Shown here: in pieces, positions 34,054 to 43,170 of the stretch
How positions within the stretch are numbered: position 1 is the first letter of the stretch
Layout: each line of letters opens with the position of its first letter
Source: Photorhabdus heterorhabditis
Lineage (GTDB): Bacteria > Pseudomonadota > Gammaproteobacteria > Enterobacterales > Enterobacteriaceae
Direction: 5' to 3'
Assembly (NCBI RefSeq): GCF_018448905.1
Contig: NZ_RCWA01000005.1
Location: 1-64,000, forward strand
DNA length: 64,000 nt
The notes under the pieces: generated by a model
The model's input: the letters and a program-made list of their open reading frames with translations, nothing else
Databases searched by the model: none
What the model was told of the DNA's origin: nothing
Made by a program: the position numbers and the translations under genes

Positions 34054-34162
34054 CGACATATCGACTAGCGTAACGTAATCCAAAAAGCGCTCGGAATTGT
34101 TTTAATTACAATAGTAATATCAATCAAGAAATAGAAACCTAAAATATTGTTTGTTACTTGCA

Positions 34163-34348
34163 TTAAAGTTGAATGTAAAAATGGTGATTCAAATCCCTAT
34201 TTTTATTTTTTTGATTTAATTCTTTAATGTCGGGTTTTAAAAGAAGTTTATTCAAATCTCTAAATTGTAAATGTTTATCTTTAATTCCTAACATGGTTTT
34301 AAAGTCATTAAGGCTAACAAGTCTATCCCCCGTTTTTTTAAATTTCAT
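34163..34348 (-). pseudogene. Fragment of a plasmid replication initiator (Rep_3/RepB type)
   Basis: A 61-codon reading contains Ser-Leu-Asn-Asp-Phe-Lys-x-Met-Leu-Gly-Ile, then Phe-Arg-Asp-Leu-Asn-Lys and Leu-Lys-Pro-Asp-Ile-Lys-Glu-Leu-Asn, the pattern of the winged-helix domain of Rep_3 initiators. It is cut off on its 5' side by the ERIC at 34359 and ends soon after the motif. It is a remnant only. Confidence 0.6.
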
Positions 34349-34358
34349 CAATAACTTA

Positions 34359-34515
34359 TATACCCAATAGATTTCAAGATGGATCGCGACGGCAAGGGAG
34401 CGAGTCCCCGGGAGCATAGATAACTATGTCATAGATAACACTGTCATAGATAACACTGTGACCGGGGTGAGTGAGTGCAGCCAACAAAGAGGCAACTTGA
34501 AAGATAACAGGTATA
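34359..34515 (+). repeat. ERIC element 7 with expanded core
   Basis: 157 bp: an ERIC with 30 extra bp in the centre, two added copies of the 15-bp unit CATAGATAACACTGT next to the core hairpin. Confidence 0.9.
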
Positions 34516-35090
34516 AATTCGAATGCTATATGCTCTCTTTAGCACAGAAACATTTTTTACCGAGGGAGTCAGTCTGACTACTACTTTCAACAGTGCTGTA
34601 AAAAATCAGGAAAAAACTTTTCTTAATTATTTCGTATGATATTTGACGACTAAGCAAGTTCATTAACATGACTTATAACAACCAATCAACAAAACTGACA
34701 GTTGTGTTGGACCTGTTTTCCCACAAACCGGTTGATTAGGTAATATCATTTTGGCTAACTTAAAATATACTCCGTGACAATGCTGGACATAGAAGTGTCA
34801 ATAGCCCAAGGGAACGGTTCTTCCTAAATCTGAAAACGGAATGGGTGTCATGCAATAGATACATGAGTTTTAGTGAAGCCAGCATAGAGATTATGCGTCA
34901 GGTTCAGAGACTTGTAATCATAGCTCTATCAATTGTATCAATCTCTTTCACCCTGAAAAGTTGCAACCGGCAACATCTCAGAGATTCAAATTATCCTTCA
35001 TTATTTATTAAAAAAATGAAAGAACCTGTTGATATGCTATTTTGCATGTATAACAATACAAGAGATCTTGATAGGAAGAGTATGAGTTTC

Positions 35091-35954
35091 ATGAAATATG
35101 TTATAAATATTATTGTTGTCTTTGATCCCAAAGAAAAGACATTAGCATTATTCAATAATCCATTAAACACAGTAAAACTCTCAAATCCAGCTAGCCGCCT
35201 ATTTCTTGAGTTAATAAAAAATAATGGTGAAACGATCCCTAGAGAAGATTTACTGAAGAATGTTTGGGAAGATTATGGTTTTACCGGTTCAAATAGTAAT
35301 TTAAATTCTTACATAAGTGAAATAAGAAAAAATCTTGCCAGCTTAAGTACCGATTTAACCATAATTAAAACAATCCCAAAAGTAGGTTTCCGACTGGAGG
35401 CAGATATACAAGTATCATTGCAGGAATCTCCCGAAGAAGAAAACAACGCAGATACAGATATCATAATATCAGAGTCAGATATTAATAGCTTGCATAGCCA
35501 AGATCGACCGAGAGTGGAGGACCCTGAAGGTGAAAATCGTGTTCTTAAAAAACACAGGAATAACCATGTAAATAAATGGTTAAAATCCCGTATTTTTTTA
35601 GGTATTGCGTTTATCTTTTTGTTACTTTCTTTTTATGTATTTTTTCTGTCGAAAAGGACAGTGGAAATATCCCAAGAACCTTATTCCTATCTTTATACAA
35701 CAGGCAAATGCAAAGTGTTTTCGCTCGATTATAAACTCGGTTATTCTAAGGCAACATTAAGAGAGATGGCTAAACAAGATATTAGCAACGAAAAGATTGA
35801 TTGCCAGAGCGTAAAACAGTCCATTTTCCATCGGAGAATCATGCCTGAAAATAATATTGCAAAAACGTACTTTATTGGAATTTGCTCCATAGCACCGTCA
35901 GGAAAATATAACCATTGCCTCTCTATTATAAATCACTACGGAGCATCCATATGA
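35091..35954 (+). CDS. Membrane-bound winged-helix regulator (VtrA/GrvA-like)
   Basis: 287 aa from the ATG at 35091 (35082 possible). The N-terminal OmpR/CadC-type winged helix (residues about 5-105) has the family start (Met-Lys-Tyr-Val-Ile-Asn), Arg-Glu-Asp-Leu-Leu-Lys-Asn-Val-Trp-Glu and Ile-Pro-Lys-Val-Gly-Phe-Arg-Leu. An acidic linker leads to one membrane helix (about 163-187) and a periplasmic domain of about 95 residues with four cysteines. It ends in ATGA overlap with the next gene. This is the layout of co-component regulators such as VtrA/VtrC and GrvA/FidL, in which a ToxR-like protein pairs with a small periplasmic partner to sense a host signal. Probably the top regulator of this T3SS. 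Confidence 0.8.
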   Translation: MKYVINIIVVFDPKEKTLALFNNPLNTVKLSNPASRLFLELIKNNGETIPREDLLKNVWEDYGFTGSNSNLNSYISEIRKNLASLSTDLTIIKTIPKVGFRLEADIQVSLQESPEEENNADTDIIISESDINSLHSQDRPRVEDPEGENRVLKKHRNNHVNKWLKSRIFLGIAFIFLLLSFYVFFLSKRTVEISQEPYSYLYTTGKCKVFSLDYKLGYSKATLREMAKQDISNEKIDCQSVKQSIFHRRIMPENNIAKTYFIGICSIAPSGKYNHCLSIINHYGASI

Positions 35955-36424
35955 TATATCGTAGTTTTTTTCTATTTATTCTAGCAGTAGTGCTATTTAT
36001 AACCTCGCTCATCTATAAATCCTCTTACGTGAAAACCAGACCATTGAATTGTGAAACAGAGGTGATTATCAGAAAGAAGATTAAAGATGAAATGATAACT
36101 CTGCATGTGAATACTATTCATCTCTTTCATGGGAACGGAAAAGGTACTATTAGCATTTATGGTACTCTTCAGGATGAAGCAAAACATTATATTCTGGATA
36201 GAATAATTAGTTTTACTTATTCTGATGACGATAATAACGGAATTTATGTTGTAAAATATACGAATTCACAACCTAAAACTATCGATAATACGCCTATTAA
36301 TTTAATGTCTTTTTTTTATGAGATTGGGGGCAATGACTATTATATAGAATTATCACGACTTAAAAAAAATACATTGCTATTTAGTCAATTATCAAAGAGT
36401 CCCATAATATGCTTAACGAATTAA
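35951..36424 (+). CDS. FidL/VtrC-like partner of the winged-helix regulator
   Basis: 157 aa from the ATG at 35951, with GGAG 8 nt upstream and ATGA overlap with the regulator stop. One N-terminal membrane helix (about 4-22), then a periplasmic beta-rich domain with the FidL-like pattern: Leu-Asn-Cys-Glu-Thr-Glu at the start, Gly-Lys-Gly-Thr-Ile-Ser-Ile-Tyr-Gly near 63, Asp-Asn-Thr-Pro-Ile near 113, Asn-Thr-Leu-Leu-Phe and Pro-Ile-Ile-Cys at the end. Such partners form a heterodimer with the periplasmic part of the regulator; VtrC with VtrA binds bile salts. The ligand here is unknown. Confidence 0.78.
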   Translation: MIYRSFFLFILAVVLFITSLIYKSSYVKTRPLNCETEVIIRKKIKDEMITLHVNTIHLFHGNGKGTISIYGTLQDEAKHYILDRIISFTYSDDDNNGIYVVKYTNSQPKTIDNTPINLMSFFYEIGGNDYYIELSRLKKNTLLFSQLSKSPIICLTN

Positions 36425-36791
36425 TATAGCATTTGATTATTCAAGAAAATGTATTTTAACTAAAGGGAGGCTATTTTAGCCTCCCTCAGATACTTAATTG
36501 AAATCGTGATTAATATAATGATAGCTGCATAAGCGATCACCTTAAACTCGGTAATAGCTGTACAGAATTACCTATCAATGTTATTAATGCGATACAACAA
36601 TTTTATAATTATATAACTGACATAGCATGATTTTTTTGAAACTTAATATAACAGAAGAGATTTTTTCTGTTAATTTTTGAATTCTTATTTGGAGGTAAGT
36701 GTTTTTATATATAATACTCAACTTCTCGGTATAACCGGAACATTTAATATTTCCACTAGTCTAAAAAGACTGGCCTTATGAACTTGTTAAT
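36425..36791. other. Intergenic region after the regulator pair
   Basis: About 370 bp with a strong hairpin at 36464-36486 and otherwise AT-rich DNA without a gene; the end should carry the promoter of the small frameshifted gene. Confidence 0.6.
36464..36486. terminator. Perfect 10-bp hairpin after the FidL-like gene
   Basis: AGGGAGGCTA / TAGCCTCCCT with a TTT loop, 40 bp after the stop. Likely end of the regulator-pair transcript. Confidence 0.6.
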
Positions 36792-37263
36792 ATGAACTTA
36801 TTAAATTGTTTTCTCCCATGTTTTCGCCAAAAAATCTGATGATAAGCTTTCTTCAAATACAGCCTCAAGGATCTCGGGTTTGGTAAAAAGCTTATCGCAA
36901 TCGGTGACTGGAGTGAAAAGTGCTACATATGGAAAGGGAGATAAAGAAATTGGCAGTAGCAGAAAGTACAAGGAGATCATGAGTCGTATTGAAAAATTGG
37001 AAAAAAATGTGGAAAAACGAAATTTAAAAAAAATATTAAAAGATTTAGATAAGTTAGGGAAGAACTTAAAAAAATTGAGTTATGTTATTAGTGGCGATTC
37101 TGATATTAAGGCGAAGATAGGAAATGTGCAAACCAAATATGAACATATAAGACATGATTTAAAGAATAGTAAAGTCATTGAAGAATATAAACATATCTCA
37201 CCCCCAGTTACTAATTTTTTTAAAAAAATAGGCAGGATAATAATTAAAATGCCGCCCCGATAA
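36792..37263 (+). pseudogene. Small basic protein gene with frameshift at an A6 run, candidate effector
   Basis: The long frame (to TAA at 37261-37263) has no good start: the first usable codon is TTG at 36880. A second frame begins with ATG at 36792 (Met-Asn-Leu-Leu-Asn-Cys-Phe-Leu-Pro-Cys-Phe) and would join it if one A of the six at 36829-36834 were skipped, giving about 156 aa. The product is Lys-rich and helical with a Cys-containing start that could be lipid-modified in a host cell. I do not recognise it. Either a broken gene, a sequencing error, or a gene read by slippage. Confidence 0.45.
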
Positions 37264-37594
37264 ATTCTAATAATTATATTAAACCTGAATAAGTTTGCGT
37301 GAACTCTATGTTCACGCAATTTACTCATGGAATTTTGCTTTATTAGACTCCAGTAGCATGGGATTGATAACGGTATATCAACCTGAACAAGCTGCTGTGA
37401 TCGGCTGATCCGGGCACTGTCTGGTTCAAAGCCCTTGGAAGTTGCCCGTAAACTGAATACAGGCAATTGACCACTGGTTAGTGTTGCTATCACGATCCCG
37501 GCAGTGTGAGACTGCGTTGGAGCTTCAGCACTTGCCGGATGAGGAAGTACGCAGCACTTAATTTCCCTAAGCTGGTTATGTTGCCGCTAGTTAT
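37264..37594. other. Right border of the T3SS region
   Basis: About 330 bp before the end of dxs. It holds a perfect 10-bp inverted repeat (TTGCGTGAAC / GTTCACGCAA, 37295-37319). The rest is higher in GC than the island and reads like degraded coding DNA in several frames, but I cannot name it; yajO, the E. coli gene here, is not recognisable. Confidence 0.5.
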
Positions 37595-39460
37595 TTAGGA
37601 CAACAGCCTTTTGTTAATGCTATTTTTAATACCGGTAGCATCCAGTCCTAAATCAGCTCTGATTTCTTCCTGGTTGCCTTGTGGCACAAACTGGTCAGGT
37701 AGGCCGATATTTAGAATCTGCACAAGGTGACCTTCTTGCATCAGCAGTTCATTAACACCGCTTCCAGCCCCGCCCATAATGGCATTTTCTTCCAGAGTGA
37801 CCAGTAAATCATGGTTGCCAGCCATTTCTAGAATCAACTCTTTATCCAGTGGCTTAACAAAGCGCATATCAACAACGGTAGCATCCAGTGATTCAGCTGC
37901 TGTTATCGCGTCGGGTAACAGGGTACCAAAGTTTAGAATAGCTACTTTTTTACCTTGACGGCGAATAACACCTTTACCAATTGACAATTGCTCAAATGGT
38001 TGAAGTTCTGCGCCAGTTCCTGTTCCTCGTGGATAACGCACGGCTACCGGACCTTGCTGATAATGATAGCCTGTGTGTAACATCTGGCGACATTCGTTCT
38101 CGTCACTTGGCGCCATAATCACTATGTTAGGAATGCAACGCAGGAATGAGAGATCGAAGGCTCCTTGGTGTGTTTGACCATCAGCACCAACGATACCGCC
38201 ACGATCTATTGCAAACAGGACCGGTAAATTCTGAATTGCAACATCGTGAATGACTTGGTCATAAGCACGTTGTAGGAATGTTGAATAGATAGCGACAATA
38301 GGCTTATAACCACCAATTGCCAGACCTGCGGCAAAAGTGACGGCATGTTGCTCTGCGATAGCGACATCAAAGTATTGATCCGGATATTCGCGGGAAAAAC
38401 GCACCATACCAGAGCCTTCACGCATAGCAGGTGTGATTGCCATGAGTTTTTTATCATTAGCCGCTTCTTCACATAACCACTCCCCAAAAATTTTGGAGAA
38501 AGTAGGGCGATTGTCTGAACTTTTAGGTAATGTACCCGTCGCTGGATCAAATTTAGGTACCGCATGCCAACTGATAGGATCTTTTTCTGCGGGTGCATAG
38601 CCACGGCCTTTTTTGGTCATGATGTGCAGTAGCTGTGGCCCTTTCAACTCCCGCATGTTTTTCAGAGTTTGGGTCAATGTCAGCACATCATGCCCGTCAA
38701 TTGGCCCAATGTAGTTAAAGCCCAGCTCTTCAAACAAAGTGCCAGGAATGACCATTCCTTTAATATGTTCTTCTGTCTTTTTCAGTAGTTCTTTAATTGG
38801 TGGCAGGTTGGAAAAGACTTTTTTTCCGCCTTCCCGCAATGTGGTGTAGAGCTTGCCGGAAAGAAGCTGGGCCAGATGGTTATTTAACGCACCAACATTC
38901 TCTGAGATAGACATTTCGTTGTCATTAAGAATGACTAGCATATCCGGGTCGATATCCCCAGCATGGTTCATCGCTTCGAAAGCCATACCGGCAGTTATCG
39001 CGCCGTCACCGATAATGCAGACGGTACGACGGCCTTTGCCTTCGCGCTCAGCGGCAACCGCCATACCTAACCCAGCACTGATAGAGGTTGATGAATGCCC
39101 GACGCATAAGGTGTCGTATTCACTTTCGTCCCGCCATGGGAAAGGATGAAGCCCATTCTTTTGACGAATTGTGTCAATACGATCTCGACGTCCTGTCAGG
39201 ATCTTATGAGGATAAGCCTGATGACCGACATCCCATACCAGCTTATCGAAAGGTGTTTTATAAACATAATGTAACGCCACAGTCAGCTCAACGGTACCAA
39301 GACCCGAGGCAAAATGACCACTAGAGCGACTGACACTGTTTAGCAGGAATTGCCGAAGTTCATCACATAACTTCGGCAGGCTCTCTTTTGGTAACATACG
39401 AAGTTCTTCAGGGTTTTCCGCTAATGCCAATGTTGGGTATTTGGCTATATCAATGCTCAT
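37595..39460 (-). CDS. dxs: 1-deoxy-D-xylulose-5-phosphate synthase
   Basis: Joins pyruvate and glyceraldehyde 3-phosphate with thiamine pyrophosphate, the first step of the MEP isoprenoid pathway. 621 aa, normal length. Visible motifs: Val-Trp-Asp-Val-Gly-His-Gln-Ala-Tyr with catalytic His near residue 80, the thiamine-binding Gly-Asp-Gly-Ala-Ile-Thr-Ala-Gly-Met near 153, and Ala-Glu-Gln-His-Ala-Val-Thr near 370. It is the last gene of the xseB-ispA-dxs operon, as in E. coli. Confidence 0.97.
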   Translation of the reverse strand: MSIDIAKYPTLALAENPEELRMLPKESLPKLCDELRQFLLNSVSRSSGHFASGLGTVELTVALHYVYKTPFDKLVWDVGHQAYPHKILTGRRDRIDTIRQKNGLHPFPWRDESEYDTLCVGHSSTSISAGLGMAVAAEREGKGRRTVCIIGDGAITAGMAFEAMNHAGDIDPDMLVILNDNEMSISENVGALNNHLAQLLSGKLYTTLREGGKKVFSNLPPIKELLKKTEEHIKGMVIPGTLFEELGFNYIGPIDGHDVLTLTQTLKNMRELKGPQLLHIMTKKGRGYAPAEKDPISWHAVPKFDPATGTLPKSSDNRPTFSKIFGEWLCEEAANDKKLMAITPAMREGSGMVRFSREYPDQYFDVAIAEQHAVTFAAGLAIGGYKPIVAIYSTFLQRAYDQVIHDVAIQNLPVLFAIDRGGIVGADGQTHQGAFDLSFLRCIPNIVIMAPSDENECRQMLHTGYHYQQGPVAVRYPRGTGTGAELQPFEQLSIGKGVIRRQGKKVAILNFGTLLPDAITAAESLDATVVDMRFVKPLDKELILEMAGNHDLLVTLEENAIMGGAGSGVNELLMQEGHLVQILNIGLPDQFVPQGNQEEIRADLGLDATGIKNSINKRLLS

Positions 39461-39524
39461 TTGATGCTCGTTAAGAAGTGTTTATTAATAGAGAGTTGCC
39501 AGTGGATAAATTTACCAGCAAACC

Positions 39525-40442
39525 TTAGCTATTACGTTCAATGATAAAGCTGGCAAGTGTGCGCAGCGTTGTTGTGTTATAAGATTTTTCTTCCAGTTTA
39601 TTCAGCGCTTTTAGTGCTTCTTGATACAGCTGGTGTGCTTTTTGCTGTGCTTGTTCTAACCCTAATAATGCGGGATAGGTGCTTTTTCCTAACTGTTGAT
39701 CACTGCCTTGACGTTTTCCGATCATTTCGGTACTGCCAATAACATCAAGAATATCATCCTGAACTTGGAAAGCGAGGCCAATAGCTTGAGCATACTGATC
39801 TAATTCAGGTAAAGCGTTATGTCCACTCTGGCCTGCACCATAGGCTCCCATTCTGACAGCACAACGGATGAGAGCCCCAGTTTTATGACGATGAATTTGT
39901 TCTAGCGCATGAAGATCAATGTGTTTGCCTTCAGCTTCTAAGTCCAGGGATTGGCCGCCACACATGCCGGCTATGCCACTGGCGGTCGCCAATTCAGCTA
40001 GCATTTCAAGACGATCAGCTGTTGTAACATCGGGCATTTCTCTTTTAGATAAGATTTCAAATGCCAAAGCTTGTAGTGCATCTCCCGCTAGGATAGCGTG
40101 AGCTTCTCCAAATTTAATATGGCAGGTTGGTTGCCCACGGCGTAAATCATCGTTATCCATGGCGGGTAAGTCATCATGAATTAAGGAATAAGCGTGAATA
40201 CATTCAACAGCTGCGGCTGGAGCATCCAGATTGTTGGCGGATAATCCAAACATTTCACCGACTGCATAAACTAAAAATGGGCGCAGGCGTTTGCCACCAA
40301 GTAACGTGCCATGCCGCATTGCTTGAACCAGTGGGCTATTTGAAAACGTCAGTGAAGATAATGTGTTTATCAGAACCTTATTGACCCGTTGCTGATAGGT
40401 TTTAAGCTGCTTTTCAAATTGAATGGAATTTTGTTCAGACAT
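39525..40442 (-). CDS. ispA: Farnesyl diphosphate synthase
   Basis: Condenses isopentenyl diphosphate with dimethylallyl and geranyl diphosphate to farnesyl diphosphate. 305 aa from the ATG at 40442, which fits the E. coli N-terminus; a frame 10 codons longer is unlikely. Both aspartate-rich motifs are present: Asp-Asp-Leu-Pro-Ala-Met-Asp-Asn-Asp-Asp near residue 90 and Asp-Asp-Ile-Leu-Asp near 230. Between xseB and dxs, 4 bp after the xseB stop. Confidence 0.97.
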   Translation of the reverse strand: MSEQNSIQFEKQLKTYQQRVNKVLINTLSSLTFSNSPLVQAMRHGTLLGGKRLRPFLVYAVGEMFGLSANNLDAPAAAVECIHAYSLIHDDLPAMDNDDLRRGQPTCHIKFGEAHAILAGDALQALAFEILSKREMPDVTTADRLEMLAELATASGIAGMCGGQSLDLEAEGKHIDLHALEQIHRHKTGALIRCAVRMGAYGAGQSGHNALPELDQYAQAIGLAFQVQDDILDVIGSTEMIGKRQGSDQQLGKSTYPALLGLEQAQQKAHQLYQEALKALNKLEEKSYNTTTLRTLASFIIERNS

Positions 40443-40446
40443 AGGT

Positions 40447-40725
40447 TTATTCAGTATCCGGGGAGAAATCACTCAGCGGAGATTGGGCATCATCGTTAAG
40501 AAGAATTTGTACCCGCTGTTCTGCTTGTTGCAAAGTCTGTTGTCCCTGACGGGCTAATTGAATACCACGCTCAAACTCGTTCAGGGCGTCTTCCAGTGCC
40601 AGTTCACCTGATTCTAGTCGGACGACAATGTGTTCTAGCTCTTTTAATGAGCGTTCAAACGTCATTGTCGGTGCCGTTTCTGGCGTACTGTTTGTGTTTT
40701 CTGATGTTGCATTTTTCTTTGGCAT
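40447..40725 (-). CDS. xseB: Exodeoxyribonuclease VII small subunit
   Basis: 92 aa. The C-terminal two thirds form the helical hairpin of XseB (Phe-Glu-Arg-Ser-Leu-Lys-Glu-Leu-Glu, [11 protein letters not shown]). It binds XseA, which degrades single-stranded DNA. First gene of the xseB-ispA-dxs operon, divergent from thiI, as in E. coli. Confidence 0.95.
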   Translation of the reverse strand: MPKKNATSENTNSTPETAPTMTFERSLKELEHIVVRLESGELALEDALNEFERGIQLARQGQQTLQQAEQRVQILLNDDAQSPLSDFSPDTE

Positions 40726-40926
40726 AATCTTTTTACTATCTTATACAGAATTCGCCTGGGGAGGCAGACTATCCTATTATGCTGGTGCAAACAAATCCTT
40801 AGCTGGTTTTGTATTTTTTACGCGCCATGTAGCGAGATGGTGTTATACTTCGCAGCTTGATTTGACTACCAGAACATGATTGTCAGTTTTATTTATCAAA
40901 ACTCCTAACTACTACTATAACTCACT

Positions 40927-42375
40927 ATGAAGTTTATTATTAAATTATTCCCAGAAATCACGATTAAGAGCCAAACTGTTCGTTTGCGCTTTATTAAAAT
41001 TCTTGCCAGTAATATTCGCAATGTACTTAAGACGTTGGGCGATAATATCGCAGTGGTTCGCCATTGGGATAATATCGAAGTTCGCACTAAAGATGAAAAC
41101 CTTGGCCCTCAAATTTGTGATGTGCTGACACGTATTCCTGGTATCCACCATATCCTGCAAGTAGAAGAGCGTGAGTTTCGTGACATGCATCATATCTTTG
41201 AACAAGCTTATGAGGCTTATGGCGCATTGCTCCATAACAAGACATTTTGTGTGCGGGTTAAACGCCGTGGTAAACATGAATTTACTTCCAATGAAGTAGA
41301 ACGCTATGTCGGCGGTGGTTTAAACCAGCATATTGAATCAGCGAAAGTAAAACTTAATCATCCTGATGTTACCGTCAATTTGGAAATTGATCAGGATGTG
41401 CTGATTTTGGTAAAAGCCCGCTATGAGGGAATTGGTGGTTTTCCTATCGGAACGCAGGAAGATGTGTTGTCCCTGATTTCTGGGGGATTTGATTCTGGTG
41501 TTTCCAGCTATATGTTAATGCGCCGTGGCTGTCGTGTTCACTATTGCTTCTTTAATCTTGGTGGTTCTGCTCATGAAATTGGTGTGAAGCAGGTCGCTCA
41601 TTATCTTTGGAACCGTTTTGGTAGCTCCCATAAGGTCCGTTTCGTTGCGGTGGATTTTGAGCCTGTGGTCGCTGAAATTCTGGAAAAAGTTGATGATGGT
41701 CAAATGGGGGTAGTGCTTAAACGGATGATGGTAAGAGCGGCCTCTAAAGTTGCAGAGCGTTATGGGGTGCAGGCTATTGTTACCGGTGAGGCTTTAGGGC
41801 AGGTTTCCAGCCAAACATTGACTAATCTGCGTTTGATTGATAATGCATCGGATACGTTGATTCTGCGGCCACTGATTTCACATGATAAAGAGCATATTAT
41901 CAGGTTGGCACGTGAAATTGGCACTGAGGATTTTGCTCGTACAATGCCTGAGTTTTGTGGTGTTATTTCCAAAAGTCCGACAGTAAAAGCGGTTAAAGCC
42001 AAAATTGAAGCGGAAGAGGCTAACTTCGATTTTGACATTCTGGAAAAAGTTGTCAGTGAAGCTCAGAATGTGGATATCCGCCAGATCGCGGAACAAAGTC
42101 GTGAGCAAGTAGTTGAAGTTGAGACAGTGACTGAATTCGCTCCGACGGATGTACTACTGGATATTCGCTCACCTGATGAACAAGACGAGCGGCCATTACA
42201 GATGAATGGCATAGAGATTAAATCACTGCCATTCTATAAGTTGAGTAGCCAGTTTGGTGATTTGCCAAAGGAGAAAACTTATTTGCTCTATTGTGAACGT
42301 GGGGTAATGAGTCGTTTACAGGCCCTTTATTTAACTGAGCAGGGTTTTGATAATGTGAAGGTTTATCGGCCTTAA
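40927..42375 (+). CDS. thiI: tRNA 4-thiouridine synthase / thiazole biosynthesis ThiI
   Basis: Transfers sulfur from IscS to tRNA position 8 and supports thiazole formation. 482 aa, matching E. coli: N-terminal ferredoxin-like and THUMP domains (1-165), PP-loop ATPase with Ser-Gly-Gly-Phe-Asp-Ser near residue 190, and a C-terminal rhodanese domain (about 400-482) with catalytic Cys456 in Tyr-Cys-Glu-Arg-Gly. Divergent from xseB. It ends only 9 bp from the extended end of yajL. Confidence 0.97.
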   Translation: MKFIIKLFPEITIKSQTVRLRFIKILASNIRNVLKTLGDNIAVVRHWDNIEVRTKDENLGPQICDVLTRIPGIHHILQVEEREFRDMHHIFEQAYEAYGALLHNKTFCVRVKRRGKHEFTSNEVERYVGGGLNQHIESAKVKLNHPDVTVNLEIDQDVLILVKARYEGIGGFPIGTQEDVLSLISGGFDSGVSSYMLMRRGCRVHYCFFNLGGSAHEIGVKQVAHYLWNRFGSSHKVRFVAVDFEPVVAEILEKVDDGQMGVVLKRMMVRAASKVAERYGVQAIVTGEALGQVSSQTLTNLRLIDNASDTLILRPLISHDKEHIIRLAREIGTEDFARTMPEFCGVISKSPTVKAVKAKIEAEEANFDFDILEKVVSEAQNVDIRQIAEQSREQVVEVETVTEFAPTDVLLDIRSPDEQDERPLQMNGIEIKSLPFYKLSSQFGDLPKEKTYLLYCERGVMSRLQALYLTEQGFDNVKVYRP

Positions 42376-42384
42376 TTGCTTTCA

Positions 42385-43170
42385 TTAAACATTTAGGGGT
42401 TCCATACGTGAACCCCAACTAATCATATAAAGAAAGATATTTTTGGCTATTTTTTCAGTCCTGATAGGAATATACCCAATAGATTTCAAGTTGCAGTGCG
42501 GCGGCAAATGAACGCATCCCCAAGAGCATAGATAACTATGTGACTGGGGTAAGTAAACGCAGCCAACAAAGCAGCAGCTTGAAAGATGAAGGGTATATAC
42601 ACCTTGTGGTAATATGAGTTGAGCCGCGACCTCTGCTGCTGTTTCTCGTCCTTTTAATAATTCAATCAGTTTTAAAGCGAAATCGAAAGCCGTTGCTGGT
42701 CCCTGACTAGTCAATAGATTGACGCGATCATCAAAATAGACTCTGCAATCAATCCATTTATCGGACGAAATTTTATCTTGCAAACTGGGGTAGCCGGTCA
42801 TCTTACTAGCAGGGAATAAATTGTGATGTTCAAGCACGATGGCTGGGACTGCGCAAATTGCAGCGATAATTTTCCCTTGATAATGTGCTTTGCGGATTTT
42901 TTCGATAACTAGCGGGTTGTCCCGGAAACATTCCGCGCCCTGCATACCGCCGGGTAAGACGATGGCATCAAAGGAGTCATCAATAACTTTTTCCAGAGTG
43001 ATATCCGCGACCAGTTTCACGCCTCTGGAGCAGGTTAAAACCAGTTCTCCATCTCTGGCGGTGCTGGCGATTGTAACACTGATGCCAGCACGTACCAGTA
43101 AATCGATTGTTGTAACGGTTTCTGTTTCTTCACTACCGTGAGCCAGGCAGATGAGTGCTGAAGTATTCAT
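42385..43170 (-). CDS. yajL: Protein deglycase/chaperone YajL with ERIC-encoded C-terminal extension
   Basis: DJ-1/PfpI-family protein linked in E. coli to oxidative-stress protection. Residues 1-192 align with E. coli YajL, including catalytic Cys106 in Ala-Ile-Cys-Ala-Val-Pro and Leu-Pro-Gly-Gly-Met near 72. After Gly-Val-Tyr the frame enters an ERIC element and continues for 69 codons through it and beyond. Removing the ERIC with one TATA copy restores Gly-Val-Tyr-Ser-Tyr-Gln-Asp-stop and a 196-aa protein, the E. coli length. The extension is Cys-rich. Overlaps panE by 38 nt. Confidence 0.92.
   Translation of the reverse strand: MNTSALICLAHGSEETETVTTIDLLVRAGISVTIASTARDGELVLTCSRGVKLVADITLEKVIDDSFDAIVLPGGMQGAECFRDNPLVIEKIRKAHYQGKIIAAICAVPAIVLEHHNLFPASKMTGYPSLQDKISSDKWIDCRVYFDDRVNLLTSQGPATAFDFALKLIELLKGRETAAEVAAQLILPQGVYTLHLSSCCFVGCVYLPQSHSYLCSWGCVHLPPHCNLKSIGYIPIRTEKIAKNIFLYMISWGSRMEPLNV
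42471..42597 (+). repeat. ERIC element 8, inside the 3' end of yajL
   Basis: 127 bp, TATACCC to GGGTATA, flanked by TATA on both sides when read as a target duplication. It lies within the yajL reading frame. Confidence 0.94.

Larger units (their letters stand above)
34021..35090. other. Intergenic region at the end of the T3SS operons
   Basis: About 1.07 kb. It contains a hairpin (34028-34053), a fragment of a plasmid replication initiator gene on the minus strand, an expanded ERIC and then about 570 bp leading into the winged-helix regulator gene. The open frame from 34845 to 35090 upstream of that gene lacks family resemblance and is probably leader. Confidence 0.6.

Noticed and set aside
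34845-35090. N-terminal extension of the winged-helix regulator
   Set aside because: The 82 extra residues lack resemblance to CadC/GrvA-type proteins, which start near Met-Lys-Tyr; a membrane-like helix before the DNA-binding domain would be odd.
42385-42600. ERIC-encoded YajL tail as a functional new domain
   Set aside because: It is exactly the reading of an ERIC plus 3' flank; more simply an insertion accident, though the protein may carry it.
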